A stretch of DNA of 64,000 nt from Pseudomonas salomonii (GCF_900107155.1 NZ_FNOX01000008.1:80480-144479), one strand, 5' to 3'; numbered from the stretch's first letter, positions 1 to 8,197 are shown. Made by a program: numbers and translations. Notes: a model not told the origin generated them from the letters alone.

Positions 1-34
1 CGTTGCGGGGTGGGTCGGGGACGACTTTTTTCAT
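1..34 (-). CDS. N-terminus of a DUF6124-like small protein (partial)
   Basis: On the minus strand an ATG at 34-32 opens a frame reading MKKVVPDPPRN before the window ends. A lysine-rich start followed by VPDPP is, from memory, the usual beginning of the small (about 90-120 aa) Pseudomonas proteins labelled DUF6124, whose function is unknown. A purine-rich segment (52-43, CCAAAAGGTA) lies 8 nt upstream and acts as the probable ribosome-binding site. It is exactly the segment matched by the leader hairpin loop described next. Only eleven residues are visible, so the family call rests on this short start plus the shared leader architecture with the gene at 26881-27150. Confidence 0.55.
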   Translation of the reverse strand, partial: MKKVVPDPPRN

Positions 35-240
35 TGTTTAGCTACCTTTTGGATTCAGGGAGCCGAACCGTTCGCGACTAAACGTAGGGTGGCGGCTGTA
101 CGCAGGTTAGTCGACCGGACCAAAAGGTAAAAACCGGCGCACCCGAGGGCGCCCTGCGCACAGCCACCATAAAACCTCATGGAGGACCATGCACCTTTTG
201 GAATACCGAGCGACTAAACCCGATCACTGATAAGCAGTGA
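35..240 (-). promoter_or_regulatory. Structured leader RNA with anti-RBS hairpin loop (copy A)
   Basis: Read on the minus strand, this leader has a small hairpin (TCACTG/CAGTGA, 224-240), then CCAAAAGGT (201-193), a branched fold at 170-84, and then CCAAAAGGTA (52-43) just before the ATG at 34. The fold has a long basal stem (94-99 with 160-165, 101-106 with 153-158), a GC-rich hairpin (137-152) and a hairpin closed by CCGG/CCGG (115-118 with 134-137). The loop of that last hairpin carries the exact complement of the RBS segment (120-129, 10 of 10). Both flanking copies also share TTTAGTCGC upstream. The fold and spacing match copy B at 27151-27392. A cis-acting translational switch is inferred. 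A 30-codon frame (170-78) crosses the fold and may or may not be translated. Confidence 0.65.
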
Positions 241-374
241 CGGATCGCAGACTAGCCACCGATTCCAACAGGCACAAGGCGGCAAGGATTGTCTAGGAAA
301 CGTCCTGCAATTTAAAGAGACGCGCCCTGCTGGCCCTTTAAAAACCATGACCAAATGCCACTAATCCCGCCACA

Positions 375-505
375 GATCGTTCCCACGCGCAGCAAAGGAA
401 CGCAGCCTGGGACGCTCCGCGTCCCGCCCACAACATTCAAGTTTTGCGCAGGTGCGACGCGGAGCGTCACGGGCTGCATTCCCACGCGGGAGCGTGGGAA
501 CGATC
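375..505. repeat. 131-bp palindromic repeat, copy 1
   Basis: The unit begins GATCGTTCCCACGC, ends in the inverted form GCGTGGGAACGATC, and contains an inner inverted pair GACGCTCCGCGTC/GACGCGGAGCGTC. A near-identical unit in the same orientation lies at 703-833. It belongs to the GATCGTTCCCACGC interspersed family that recurs at 5075-5456, 33113-33165 and 58942-59049. No coding function is apparent; translated frames across it are repeat artefacts. Confidence 0.85.
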
Positions 506-509
506 TATC

Positions 510-689
510 ATGCTCGTGATCAGTGACCTGTTGGGCATGCCTAAATTTCACATCAAAAGAGGCGAGGTGACCGAGGCAGAGGTGGCGGCCGTCCCTCTGT
601 CCCTCAAGCGTTGGGCGGTGTGGCCGCATCATTTTGGGATGGTATGGTTTGCTGGCTGTATCCTCTGGACCCTCTTGTATGGCTGGTAG
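510..689 (+). CDS. Possible 59-aa single-pass membrane protein
   Basis: ATG at 510 opens 59 codons. The N-terminal 40 residues are polar to amphipathic and the C-terminus (about 42-58, FGMVWFAGCILWTLLYGW) is hydrophobic and could span the membrane once. The ORF sits exactly between the two 131-bp repeats and begins 5 nt after the first. No Shine-Dalgarno sequence is visible. It may be a real small protein, the tail of a gene cut by the repeat, or chance. I do not recognise a family. Confidence 0.25.
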   Translation: MLVISDLLGMPKFHIKRGEVTEAEVAAVPLSLKRWAVWPHHFGMVWFAGCILWTLLYGW

Positions 690-702
690 CCTGCGGCCAT
701 CA

Positions 703-833
703 GATCGTTCCCGCGCTCTGCGTGGGAATGCAGCCTGGGACGCTCTGCGTCCCGCTCACAACATTCAAGTTTTGCGCAGCTGTGACGCGGAGCGTCACGG
801 GCTGCATTCCCACGCGGGAGCGTGGGAATGATC
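703..833. repeat. 131-bp palindromic repeat, copy 2
   Basis: Direct copy of the unit at 375-505, with the same internal segment (CACAACATTCAAGTTTTGCG) and the same outer inverted ends. It ends 14 nt before the stop codon of the cytochrome gene on the opposite strand, so its hairpin could also limit transcription there. Confidence 0.85.
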
Positions 834-846
834 TGTTAACGATCTG

Positions 847-2184
847 TCAGCGCATATGCAAAATGATCGGGCTACTACTGGCCGGGTCCGTATGCCCGCG
901 CAGCTTGTTCACCGCCGCAGCCTCCACCGCGCCGCCGTTGTTGCCCCATGTGCCGCGCACGTAGCTCAACACCTGGGCGATTTCCTGGTCGGACAATTGC
1001 TCGCGGAACGCTGGCATGCGGTACGCATCCGGCACACCCGCGGTCACGATGCGTTGCGAGCCATTGAGGGTGATGTTGATCGCCGAGGCGCTTTCCTTGG
1101 CCAGGGCTGAGGTGGCCCCGGCCAACGGTGGCATCCACTCCGGCTGGCCTTTGCCGTCCAGGCCATGGCAAGAGGCGCAGCGGGTGGCGTAGGTGTGGGC
1201 ACCCGGAGCGCTCGTGTCGAGTGCTGCCGTTTGGTATTGCCACGGCGAACCGTCACGCTGCGGGTCGCCCGGCAGTGATTTGAGATAACGCGCTATGGCC
1301 GCCAGGTCGTCGTCCTGCATGAACTGTGTGGAGTTGTTAAACGCCTCGGTCATCGAGCCATACACCACCGCGTGTTTATTACGCCCGGTTTTGAGGAACT
1401 GCACAATCTCCGGCTCGCTCCAGCGGCCCAAACCGGTGTTGTGGTCCTGACGCAGACTCGGTGCATACCAACCGTCGAGCAGGGCACCGGCGAGGAACGG
1501 TGCGCCGGACTCGTCCAATGCCTTCTCGTTAAACGCCAGCCCACGCGGCGTGTGGCAACTGCCGCAATGGCCTGGGCCCTGGACGATATAGGCGCCACGG
1601 TTCCACAACGCGTCCTGCTCGGGTTTGGCGGCATAGGTTTTAGTCGGCGCGAACACGCCGTTCCACAGTGCGATGGGCCAGCGCATGTTCAGTGGCCACG
1701 GGATGCTGCTGGGGATGTTCGGCTCGCTGGCCGGTTGCACGCCTTGCATGAAAAACGCATACAGCGCACGCATGTCGTCGTCGCTGAGTTTTACGTAGGA
1801 CGGGTAGGGCATGGCCGGGTAGAGCCGTCGCCCACCCGGCGCCACGCCGTGGCGCACGGCGCGGTCGAAGTCGGCGAGGCTGTAGGTGCCGATGCCGACG
1901 TTTTTGTCCGGCGTGATGTTGGTGGCATGAATGGCGCCCAGCGGCGTGGCCATCTCCAGGCCGCCGGCAAACGGCGCTTTGCCCGGCAGGCTGTGGCAGG
2001 CCACGCAATCACTGACGCGGGCGACGTATTCGCCACGGCTGACCAGGGTCGGGTCAGCCGTGGCGTTGGCCTGTTCAAAAGGCGAAGCCGGTTGACGGGT
2101 GACGTACCAGGCCAGCAGGCCGGCGGCGACTGCGCCGGCCAGCACCAGCCAGCCAGCGGTTCTAGCCAATCGTTGGTTGTTCAT
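847..2184 (-). CDS. Triheme membrane cytochrome c subunit of a molybdenum dehydrogenase
   Basis: 445 aa. An N-terminal hydrophobic anchor/signal (about 10-27) is followed by three c-type heme sites: CVACH (60-64), CGSCH (207-211) and CASCH (336-340). Three-domain cytochromes of this kind accept electrons from periplasmic dehydrogenases and pass them to the quinone pool or terminal oxidases. It is the last gene of a three-gene operon, 16 bp after the molybdopterin subunit, so its donor is almost certainly that enzyme. Related cytochromes also serve PQQ alcohol dehydrogenases, but no such gene is present here. Start chosen at the ATG directly ahead of the basic-hydrophobic signal. Confidence 0.9.
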   Translation of the reverse strand: MNNQRLARTAGWLVLAGAVAAGLLAWYVTRQPASPFEQANATADPTLVSRGEYVARVSDCVACHSLPGKAPFAGGLEMATPLGAIHATNITPDKNVGIGTYSLADFDRAVRHGVAPGGRRLYPAMPYPSYVKLSDDDMRALYAFFMQGVQPASEPNIPSSIPWPLNMRWPIALWNGVFAPTKTYAAKPEQDALWNRGAYIVQGPGHCGSCHTPRGLAFNEKALDESGAPFLAGALLDGWYAPSLRQDHNTGLGRWSEPEIVQFLKTGRNKHAVVYGSMTEAFNNSTQFMQDDDLAAIARYLKSLPGDPQRDGSPWQYQTAALDTSAPGAHTYATRCASCHGLDGKGQPEWMPPLAGATSALAKESASAINITLNGSQRIVTAGVPDAYRMPAFREQLSDQEIAQVLSYVRGTWGNNGGAVEAAAVNKLRGHTDPASSSPIILHMR

Positions 2185-2200
2185 AGGCGTTCCTTGTCGG

Positions 2201-4438
2201 TCAGGCGAAGGTGTAGCGGCTCAGGGGCAGACTGCGGATGCGCTGGCCGGTCAAGTGCGCCACCGCATTGGCCACGGCAGGCGCCACTGCGGGCAGCGGC
2301 GGCTCGCCGATACCGCCCATCTTTTCGCCGCTCTCGACGATCTTTACGTGCACCTTGGCCATCCGCGAGGGTGGCAGGATCGGGTAAAGGTCGTAGTTGC
2401 GCGCCCGTGGTTTACCGTCCACGTACACCGCTTCTTCCACCAACGTTTGTGACAAGCCCAACGCTACGGCGCCATTGACCTGGGCCTCGATGATCGCCGG
2501 GTTGACGATGCTGCCAGGGTCGATGGCTTCCCAGATGTTATGCACCTTGACCTGGCCGTTTTCGATCGACACTTCGGCAACCACCGCCGCATGCGAGCCA
2601 AAGGGCGAGGCCATGGCCACGCCACGGGCACGCCGGCTGCCGTCTTCGGCGGTGTAGGGGCCACGCTTCCAGCCACCGGACAACTCGCCCACCGCTTGCA
2701 GCAAGGTGGTCAGGCGTTTGTTGTCGCGCAGCAAGTGCAGGCGCAACTCATACGGGTCATGGCCGCCTTTGTCGGCCAGTTCATCGAGGAAGGCTTCGTA
2801 GAAAAAGTCATTCAGCGAGTTGCCCACCGAACGCCAGTAGCCAAGCATGGTCGGGCCTTTGACGTAGATCTGGGCGATGCGTTTGTTGGGAATCGCGTAG
2901 GACTTGCCCGACAACCCTTCAAGGGCCGTCGGGTCGATTTTGTCGCCCTGTTTGCCGGCGATGGCTTCGGACGGGCCTTCGGTGGCGCTCACGGCTTCGA
3001 TGGCCACCGGCAAGCCTTTGTCATCCAGCGCCGCGCGGAACTTGACCACTGCGACCGGGCGCAGCACATCACGCAGGAACTCTTCTTCGCGGCTCCAGAT
3101 CAGCTTGACCGGGCGGCCCACAGCCTTAGCCAGCGCGACGGCCTGCGGGTACGGGTTGGCCGAGTCATACAGAAAATGCCGGCCGAAAAAGCCGCCCAGC
3201 AACGGCGAATGCAGGGTGATCTTTGACACATCCAGCCCGGTGCGCTTGGCGATATCGGCGCGGAACATGTCGGGTGCCTGGTTCGGCAGCCAGACTTCCA
3301 GCGTGCCGTCCGGGTTATAGCGCGCCAGGGCCGATGGCGGCTCCAGTTGGGCATGGTTAACGTACTGGTTGTGGTAAGTGGCTTCGACCTTGGTCTTGGC
3401 GTTTGCCAATGTGGCGTTGACGTCGCCTTCGTTTTCTTCGTCGCGGGCCGGGCCTTGCTGGGCGGCGAGGAAGTCACGGTATTTGTCGCTGGAAAAGTCT
3501 GCCGGCATGGCGCGCACTGTGGAGTCGGCGGCGGCTTCCAGCCATTCGACCTGAATAGCTTCTACTGCACGCTTGGCGTGCCACCAGCGCTCGGCCACCA
3601 CGGCTACGGCGCCAGGCAATTGATGCACCGAGTGCACGCCTTTCATGGCTTCGACCTGGGACTGATTGCGCAGGCTGCCCACGGTCATGCCCAGGCGCGG
3701 CGCATGCTGCACGGCGGCGTGGAGCATGCCGTCGACCTTGAGGTCGATGCTGTATTGCGCCTTGCCGGTGGATTTGTCGTAGGCATCCAGGCGTTTGACC
3801 GGCTTGCCGATCCAGCGGAACTGGCTCGGGTCGCGCAGGGTGATGGTGGACGGGTCAGGCACCGGCATGTCGAGGGCGCGGCTGGCCAGTTCGCCGTAGC
3901 CCAGCGAGCGGCCCGAAGCGGCGTGTACTACGCGGCCGGGTGTGGTGGTCAGTTGCGCGACCGGCACGCCCAGTTGCTCGGCGCCGGCCTGCAACAGCAT
4001 GGCGCGGGCGAGGGCGCCCAGGCGACGCATGGTCGGGTAACTCATGCGCACCGACATGCTGCCGCCGGTGATGCGCATGCCGTTTTCCATCACCACATAG
4101 GCATCGCCCGGTGGCGCGGCCTCGACGACAAAGGTGGCAGGGTCGGCGTCCAGTTCTTCACCGACAATTTGCGCCATGGCGGTGTGGGTGCCTTGGCCGC
4201 CTTCCATAAAGGGGCTGAGCAGGCGCACCGTGCCGTCCGGGCGAATCTCCAGAAACGCCGGCACCTGCGTGCCGCGCTCCGCAGGGTTGGCGGTGGCCGC
4301 GAAGGCGCGGCCGCTTCCCAGCGGCAAGCCGAAACCAATCACCAGTGCGCCCACGGCGGTGCTGGCCAGAAAACGCCGGCGCGACAGGTTGACCGGCTCG
4401 CCCAGGGCCACATCCAGCAGTTCGTTGCGCGTATTCAT
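2201..4438 (-). CDS. Molybdopterin-binding subunit, xanthine dehydrogenase/IorB family, Tat-exported
   Basis: 745 aa. The N-terminus has a twin-arginine signal (SRRRFLAST at about 19-27) followed by a hydrophobic stretch and a glycine-rich region, so the folded cofactor enzyme should be exported to the periplasm. Length and layout fit the isoquinoline 1-oxidoreductase beta-type large subunits, which hydroxylate N-heterocycles or oxidise aldehydes at a molybdenum centre. Its ATG overlaps the TGA of the 2Fe-2S gene by one base (TGATG), indicating translational coupling. The substrate cannot be read from sequence; aldehydes, isoquinoline-like or nicotinate-like compounds are all possible. Confidence 0.88.
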   Translation of the reverse strand: MNTRNELLDVALGEPVNLSRRRFLASTAVGALVIGFGLPLGSGRAFAATANPAERGTQVPAFLEIRPDGTVRLLSPFMEGGQGTHTAMAQIVGEELDADPATFVVEAAPPGDAYVVMENGMRITGGSMSVRMSYPTMRRLGALARAMLLQAGAEQLGVPVAQLTTTPGRVVHAASGRSLGYGELASRALDMPVPDPSTITLRDPSQFRWIGKPVKRLDAYDKSTGKAQYSIDLKVDGMLHAAVQHAPRLGMTVGSLRNQSQVEAMKGVHSVHQLPGAVAVVAERWWHAKRAVEAIQVEWLEAAADSTVRAMPADFSSDKYRDFLAAQQGPARDEENEGDVNATLANAKTKVEATYHNQYVNHAQLEPPSALARYNPDGTLEVWLPNQAPDMFRADIAKRTGLDVSKITLHSPLLGGFFGRHFLYDSANPYPQAVALAKAVGRPVKLIWSREEEFLRDVLRPVAVVKFRAALDDKGLPVAIEAVSATEGPSEAIAGKQGDKIDPTALEGLSGKSYAIPNKRIAQIYVKGPTMLGYWRSVGNSLNDFFYEAFLDELADKGGHDPYELRLHLLRDNKRLTTLLQAVGELSGGWKRGPYTAEDGSRRARGVAMASPFGSHAAVVAEVSIENGQVKVHNIWEAIDPGSIVNPAIIEAQVNGAVALGLSQTLVEEAVYVDGKPRARNYDLYPILPPSRMAKVHVKIVESGEKMGGIGEPPLPAVAPAVANAVAHLTGQRIRSLPLSRYTFA

Positions 4439-4896
4439 CAGACGCGCTCCTTCTGCTGGGCCAAATCCTGCATGGCGGTGTGGATGGCGTTATAGGTGCC
4501 GCAGCGGCACAGGTTGACCATCGCCGCATCAATTTGCGCGACCGTCGGCGCGGGGGTGTGCTTGAGCAGCGCCGTGGCCGCCATCACCTGCCCGGACTGG
4601 CAATAACCGCATTGCGCCACCTGATGTTCGACCCAGGCAGCGACTACATGCTTGCCCACCGCATCGTCCTCAATGGCCTCGATGGTCGTGACCTCGCGGC
4701 CGACCACGCCCGCCACCGGCGTGACGCAAGAGCGCACCACGTTGCCGTCCACCAGCACCGAACACGCGCCGCACTGGGCCAGGCCACAGCCATACTTGGT
4801 GCCGGTCATGCCGAGGTCGTCGCGGATCACCCACAGCAGCGGCGTGTCGGCGTCGGCATCGACCTGGTAGGTCTTTTGGTTGATACGTAATTCCAT
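4438..4896 (-). CDS. (2Fe-2S)-binding small subunit of molybdenum dehydrogenase
   Basis: 152 aa, the usual length for IorA-type subunits. The N-terminal plant-type ferredoxin domain has Cys37, 42, 45 and 57 (CGLAQCGACS and downstream C). The C-terminal helical domain has the second cluster motif with Cys96, 99, 130 and 132 (CGYC, CRCG). It relays electrons from the molybdenum site to the cytochrome. First gene of the operon. No Tat signal is seen, as expected if it is carried across with the large subunit. No regulator gene adjoins this operon. Confidence 0.93.
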   Translation of the reverse strand: MELRINQKTYQVDADADTPLLWVIRDDLGMTGTKYGCGLAQCGACSVLVDGNVVRSCVTPVAGVVGREVTTIEAIEDDAVGKHVVAAWVEHQVAQCGYCQSGQVMAATALLKHTPAPTVAQIDAAMVNLCRCGTYNAIHTAMQDLAQQKERV

Positions 4897-5074
4897 GGCG
4901 GGTTTACCTGCTGATCATCGGTTGGTGGTGCTGAGCCCTTTTGAGCTCTTATAAGAATGTTGGACTCGTGGCCCATCGTTGCACTCTAGACCACGGCGCA
5001 AAAGCTATCTATCCACCAGTCGATAAGTCGGAGGATCAGGCAAGTATTTCGCAGGAATGCACTACTGGCGGCTT
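4897..5074 (-). promoter_or_regulatory. Upstream region of the molybdenum dehydrogenase operon
   Basis: Gene-free stretch between the operon start and the tandem repeat array. It must carry the operon promoter on the minus strand, but I see no confident -10/-35 or sigma-54 site and no strong operator palindrome. Confidence 0.3.
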
Positions 5075-5456
5075 GATCGTTCCCACGCTCCGCGTGGTAA
5101 CGCATCCTCTGACGCTCTGCGTCACGGCGTCAGAAGCGGGACGCGGAGCGTCCAGGGCGGCATTCCCACGCAGAGCATGGGAACGATCCTGATGCACTGC
5201 CAGCGGTTTGATCGTTCCCACGCTCCGCGTGGTAACGCATCCTCTGACGCTCCGCGTCACGGCGTCAGAAGCGGGACGCGGAGCGTCCAGGGCGGCATTC
5301 CTTTGCGGCGCGTGGGAACGATCCTGATGCACTGCCGGCGGTTTGATCGTTCCCACGCTCCGCGTGGACGCATCCTCTGACGCTCTGCGTCACGGCGTTA
5401 GTAGCGGGACGCGGAGCGTCCAGGGCGGCATTCCTTTGTGGCGCGTGGGAACGATC
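5075..5456. repeat. Three tandem units of a 135-bp palindromic repeat
   Basis: Units at 5075-5188, 5210-5323 and 5345-5456 each run from GATCGTTCCCACGCTCCGCG to the inverted GTGGGAACGATC. The starts are exactly 135 bp apart, separated by about 21 bp of a conserved spacer (CCTGATGCACTGCC...). Units 2 and 3 differ at the distal end (CCTTTGCGGCGCG instead of CCCACGCAGAGCA), and unit 3 lacks 3 bp. This is the same family as 375-505 but with a different core. Together with the flanks, 4897-5590 holds no convincing gene. Confidence 0.9.
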
Positions 5457-5590
5457 CTATAGGCACTCTTTTGTGCGTAGGCAACCTCTGAACCGACCCG
5501 GCTCGCCGCACTTTTTTTGATTCTCCTGATCTACCCCTGTCATGACCCCACTCATTCAGAGTGTGGGCAGCACAATCAGACCCGGTGCCG

Positions 5591-6331
5591 ATGGATCGAA
5601 CTTCACATATTTTTTTCACGCGCTGGCCGTTGTTGTCAGCGGCTCTATTGGCACTGTTTGCCAGCGGTTGCAGCCAGCAGCAGGGCCGCGATATCGCCAG
5701 CCAGTTCAGCAATGGCAGGCCCGATGAGTTCTTTCAGACCAGTGTCGACCGCATGGCAACCTTGAGCATGCGTGACAACCTGCAAAGCCTGTATCTGCTG
5801 ATGAGCAAGCTTTATCTGCGCAACCCCAACCAGTGGCGCCAATCCGGTTACCCGGATGCGGTGAGCGCCGCGCGGGAAATCCGCCAGGCCATCGAGCAGC
5901 AGCAACCGCTGCCGGCCCTGGGCGAGCGGCGCGATCTCGCGGCCTTGAGTTACTCGTTGAGCCCCGACTTCAAAGGCGACCGGGTCGGCGCGTTTATCTA
6001 CGCGATCGGCAGCATGCTGGTGACCGCCCACGGCGGCCGCACCCAGTTTTATATGACCGACTCGATCAACCCGCAGTTTGTCAGCAACGCCGCACGTAAT
6101 ATCGAGAAAGCCACCTGGCTGCTCAGCCAGCGCCAGGACGCCAACGGGGTGTTGCTGCTGTTTTCCAACGAGATATCGGAGGAGGGCAGCAACCTCAGCT
6201 TTGCCGTCGAGTTCGGCAAAGTGGTTGCGCGCCTGGACCTGCTCGCCCAGATGCTCGATGAGCGCTACCGACGTGTGGCGCTCAACTATGCGCAGAGTTT
6301 GCTGCTGATGAATTTCTTGCCGGTGCAGTGA
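5591..6331 (+). CDS. Predicted outer-membrane lipoprotein of unknown function
   Basis: 246 aa from the ATG at 5591 (an in-frame start at 5561 would add ten residues ahead of the signal). The N-terminus MDRTSHIFFTRW is followed by a hydrophobic core and the lipobox LFASGC, giving a lipidated cysteine near residue 27. The residue after Cys is Ser, which favours outer-membrane sorting. The mature part is mostly helical by composition, with no motif I recognise. It stands alone between the repeat array and another hypothetical gene. Confidence 0.8.
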   Translation: MDRTSHIFFTRWPLLSAALLALFASGCSQQQGRDIASQFSNGRPDEFFQTSVDRMATLSMRDNLQSLYLLMSKLYLRNPNQWRQSGYPDAVSAAREIRQAIEQQQPLPALGERRDLAALSYSLSPDFKGDRVGAFIYAIGSMLVTAHGGRTQFYMTDSINPQFVSNAARNIEKATWLLSQRQDANGVLLLFSNEISEEGSNLSFAVEFGKVVARLDLLAQMLDERYRRVALNYAQSLLLMNFLPVQ

Positions 6332-6439
6332 TGTAGGTACGGTATTTCCCTTTCAAATGTAGGAAATGGCCTATCTTAATCCCCTGTGCTTGAAACACCC
6401 TTCGGTGGGCAATAGCCTCGGGCTTTTCTCAACGGATGA

Positions 6440-6748
6440 GTGCCTACCTTGGGTAAGCGAAAAACGGTTTGGCCTACGGATCGCGAAGTTCGCCTGCGAT
6501 TTATCCTCTTTGCGGTAATCGATGTGGCAAGCGCCCAAGGCGTTCCTGCCGAGGTGTTATTGACCGCACATAAACTGCTGCGCGACTCGCCGGCGGAGTC
6601 TCAGTTACGCAAAGCCCTGGCCGGGATTCTGGCATGCGATGAAATGGCGGGGTTCAGTTTCCCCAGGGGGTCTGAGGCGGATGATTTCATGCGCTCGATC
6701 GAACCGCTGACGGACGAGACCGATTACCGGGTTTTGCCCTCGGGTTAG
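6440..6748 (+). CDS. Hypothetical protein, about 100 aa
   Basis: 102 codons from a GTG at 6440; a TTG at 6449 is an alternative start (giving an N-terminus MGKRKTVWPTDREVRLRF). An out-of-frame ATG at 6436 overlaps. The protein is soluble, mixed charge, with an alanine/leucine-rich centre and no signal peptide or recognised domain. An imperfect purine-rich GGATGAG lies just upstream. About 110 bp after the lipoprotein, probably a separate unit. Confidence 0.5.
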   Translation: MPTLGKRKTVWPTDREVRLRFILFAVIDVASAQGVPAEVLLTAHKLLRDSPAESQLRKALAGILACDEMAGFSFPRGSEADDFMRSIEPLTDETDYRVLPSG

Positions 6749-7004
6749 ATCGTTTATTTCCTTAAGTGAGGTCGCAAGGCTTTAATCGCATATCCATGCT
6801 GACGTTTATGCGGTGCCAGTAGCGGCTTTAAACGTCTTTGCAGCAATTCGTCTGTTATCACGTAAAACGTCGCTGTGTTGATCACCCAAGCAAGCTCCCG
6901 AACAGCCGTTTGTGCTGCTCTGCCGTCGTCTTGCACCGTCGCCCGGTGTCTCTAGAATCGGCGCCAGAACTTAGCCATTTCCTGTCGATTACGGAGTTTC
7001 GAAC

Positions 7005-7505
7005 ATGATGAACGCAATGCAGATGCCGATGAACACGTCCATGCCAATGATGCCGATGATGGGCATGCCGATGATGATGGCGACCATGAAGTGCGAAATG
7101 GCGGGCGATGCCATGATGTGCACCATGAAGCCGGCGGCCGGTATGGACATGGCGCAGTTCAAGACCAACGCCGAGATGATGGCGATGATGATGAACTGCG
7201 GCATGCCGATGATGATGCAGTGCGCAAACATGTCGATGCTGTGCATGTCGGCCGATGCCATGAAGATGATGGCTGACATGAACATGCCGATGATGACCAT
7301 GGGCATGTCGATGCCGATGATCAAGTGCATGATGGAATGCACCCTCATGGGCGACAGCATGATGTGCAAAATGATGCCGATGCCAGGCATGAGCATGGCC
7401 ATGATGGATAACTGCTGCATGCTCATGAACAAGCTGATGAACGACTGCGCCATGCCAATGATGATGAGCTGCAACGGCATGCCGATGATGTGCTGCACTT
7501 GCTGA
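7005..7505 (+). CDS. Methionine/cysteine-rich cytoplasmic protein, putative metal binder
   Basis: 166 aa, of which 66 are Met (40 %) and 15 are Cys. Blocks such as MPMMPMMGMPMMM alternate with MKC/MMC motifs, and the C-terminus ends MMCCTC. There is no signal peptide, so it should stay in the cytosol. GGAG sits 9 nt before the ATG, and a strong terminator follows at 7539, which supports a genuine gene despite the low complexity. Thioether and thiol ligands at this density suggest binding of Cu(I) or another soft metal, or an oxidant sink; neither is shown. No copper regulator or pump is adjacent. The antisense frame is histidine-rich only because ATG reads CAT. Confidence 0.75.
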   Translation: MMNAMQMPMNTSMPMMPMMGMPMMMATMKCEMAGDAMMCTMKPAAGMDMAQFKTNAEMMAMMMNCGMPMMMQCANMSMLCMSADAMKMMADMNMPMMTMGMSMPMIKCMMECTLMGDSMMCKMMPMPGMSMAMMDNCCMLMNKLMNDCAMPMMMSCNGMPMMCCTC

Positions 7506-7538
7506 CCCCCTGCTGCGTAAAACATGTGCAAAAAAAAA

Positions 7539-7561
7539 GCCCCGACTTGTCGGGGCTTTTT
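7539..7561. terminator. Bidirectional intrinsic terminator
   Basis: GCCCCGAC-TT-GTCGGGGC stem (7539-7556) followed by TTTTT and preceded by an A-run. It serves the Met-rich gene on the plus strand and the XRE-cupin gene, whose stop is at 7566, on the minus strand. Confidence 0.93.
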
Positions 7562-7565
7562 GCAT

Positions 7566-8192
7566 TCAGTCCAGGCGTTCCGGGTAGGTGATCACCAAAA
7601 ATGCCACCGCCTCGCTGTCCGCCGGGTTGCGGTAGCGGTGGGGCTGGTCGGCGTAGAACAGGATCGAGTCGCCGGTGGAGAGCAAGTAGCGCTCATCGTT
7701 GACGCTGACTTCCAGTACGCCCTGGGCCACCACCAGGTTTTCCTGAATGCCGGGGCCGTGACCGGCTGAAACTTCCTCGCCGAGTGCCCGCAGGCGGATT
7801 TCGTAAAATTCCGATTGGCGTGCGGTATCAAAGGGAAACAACGCACGGCTGACGAATGCCCCGTCGGCACTCACCAGGCGTTTGCTCTGTTGCGCCGGCA
7901 ACACCTCGACGCCTTCAAACCCACGGTCCTCCAAAAACGCCGCGACCGACACCTTCAAGCCTTTGGCGATTTTGCACAGCACCTTGATCGACGGCACGCT
8001 GCGCCCGGACTCGATCTGCGCCAGCATCGCACGGCTCACGCCGCACGCGCGTGCCAGCCCGTCCAGCGAAAGGTGGCGTTTACTGCGCAACCGTTGCAGG
8101 TTCTGCGCCACGCACAGGCTGGTGTCGTCATCCTCAATCGCAGGTTTTGGCAGGGGGTCGGCTGATTCGGGCAGTACCTGTAAAAAATTCAT
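7566..8192 (-). CDS. XRE-family regulator with C-terminal cupin domain
   Basis: 208 aa. A helix-turn-helix domain at about 27-85 (NLQRLRSKRHLSLDGLARACGVS...) is followed by a cupin sensor domain (about 115-205; GHGPGIQENLVV, GDSILFYADQPHRYRN). This architecture is common in regulators of amine, amino-acid or small-molecule use. It lies 5 nt downstream of the 52-aa ORF at 8198-8356, so the two are probably cotranslated. The neighbour across the intergenic region is the TonB receptor, which it might or might not control. Confidence 0.88.
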   Translation of the reverse strand: MNFLQVLPESADPLPKPAIEDDDTSLCVAQNLQRLRSKRHLSLDGLARACGVSRAMLAQIESGRSVPSIKVLCKIAKGLKVSVAAFLEDRGFEGVEVLPAQQSKRLVSADGAFVSRALFPFDTARQSEFYEIRLRALGEEVSAGHGPGIQENLVVAQGVLEVSVNDERYLLSTGDSILFYADQPHRYRNPADSEAVAFLVITYPERLD

Positions 8193-8197
8193 CGGCG

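Noticed and set aside
35..240. Mobile element with terminal direct repeats
   Set aside because: The flanking repeats overlap the RBS, differ completely between the two copies and match each copy's own loop, and there is no transposase. An RNA leader explains the pattern better.
6754..6936. 60-codon minus-strand frame with GTG start
   Set aside because: No RBS, no recognisable features; 6749-7004 is better described as intergenic.
6882..7565. Histidine-rich minus-strand frame opposite the Met-rich gene
   Set aside because: Arises because ATG reads CAT on the other strand. It starts within the terminator, whereas the plus strand has a proper RBS.
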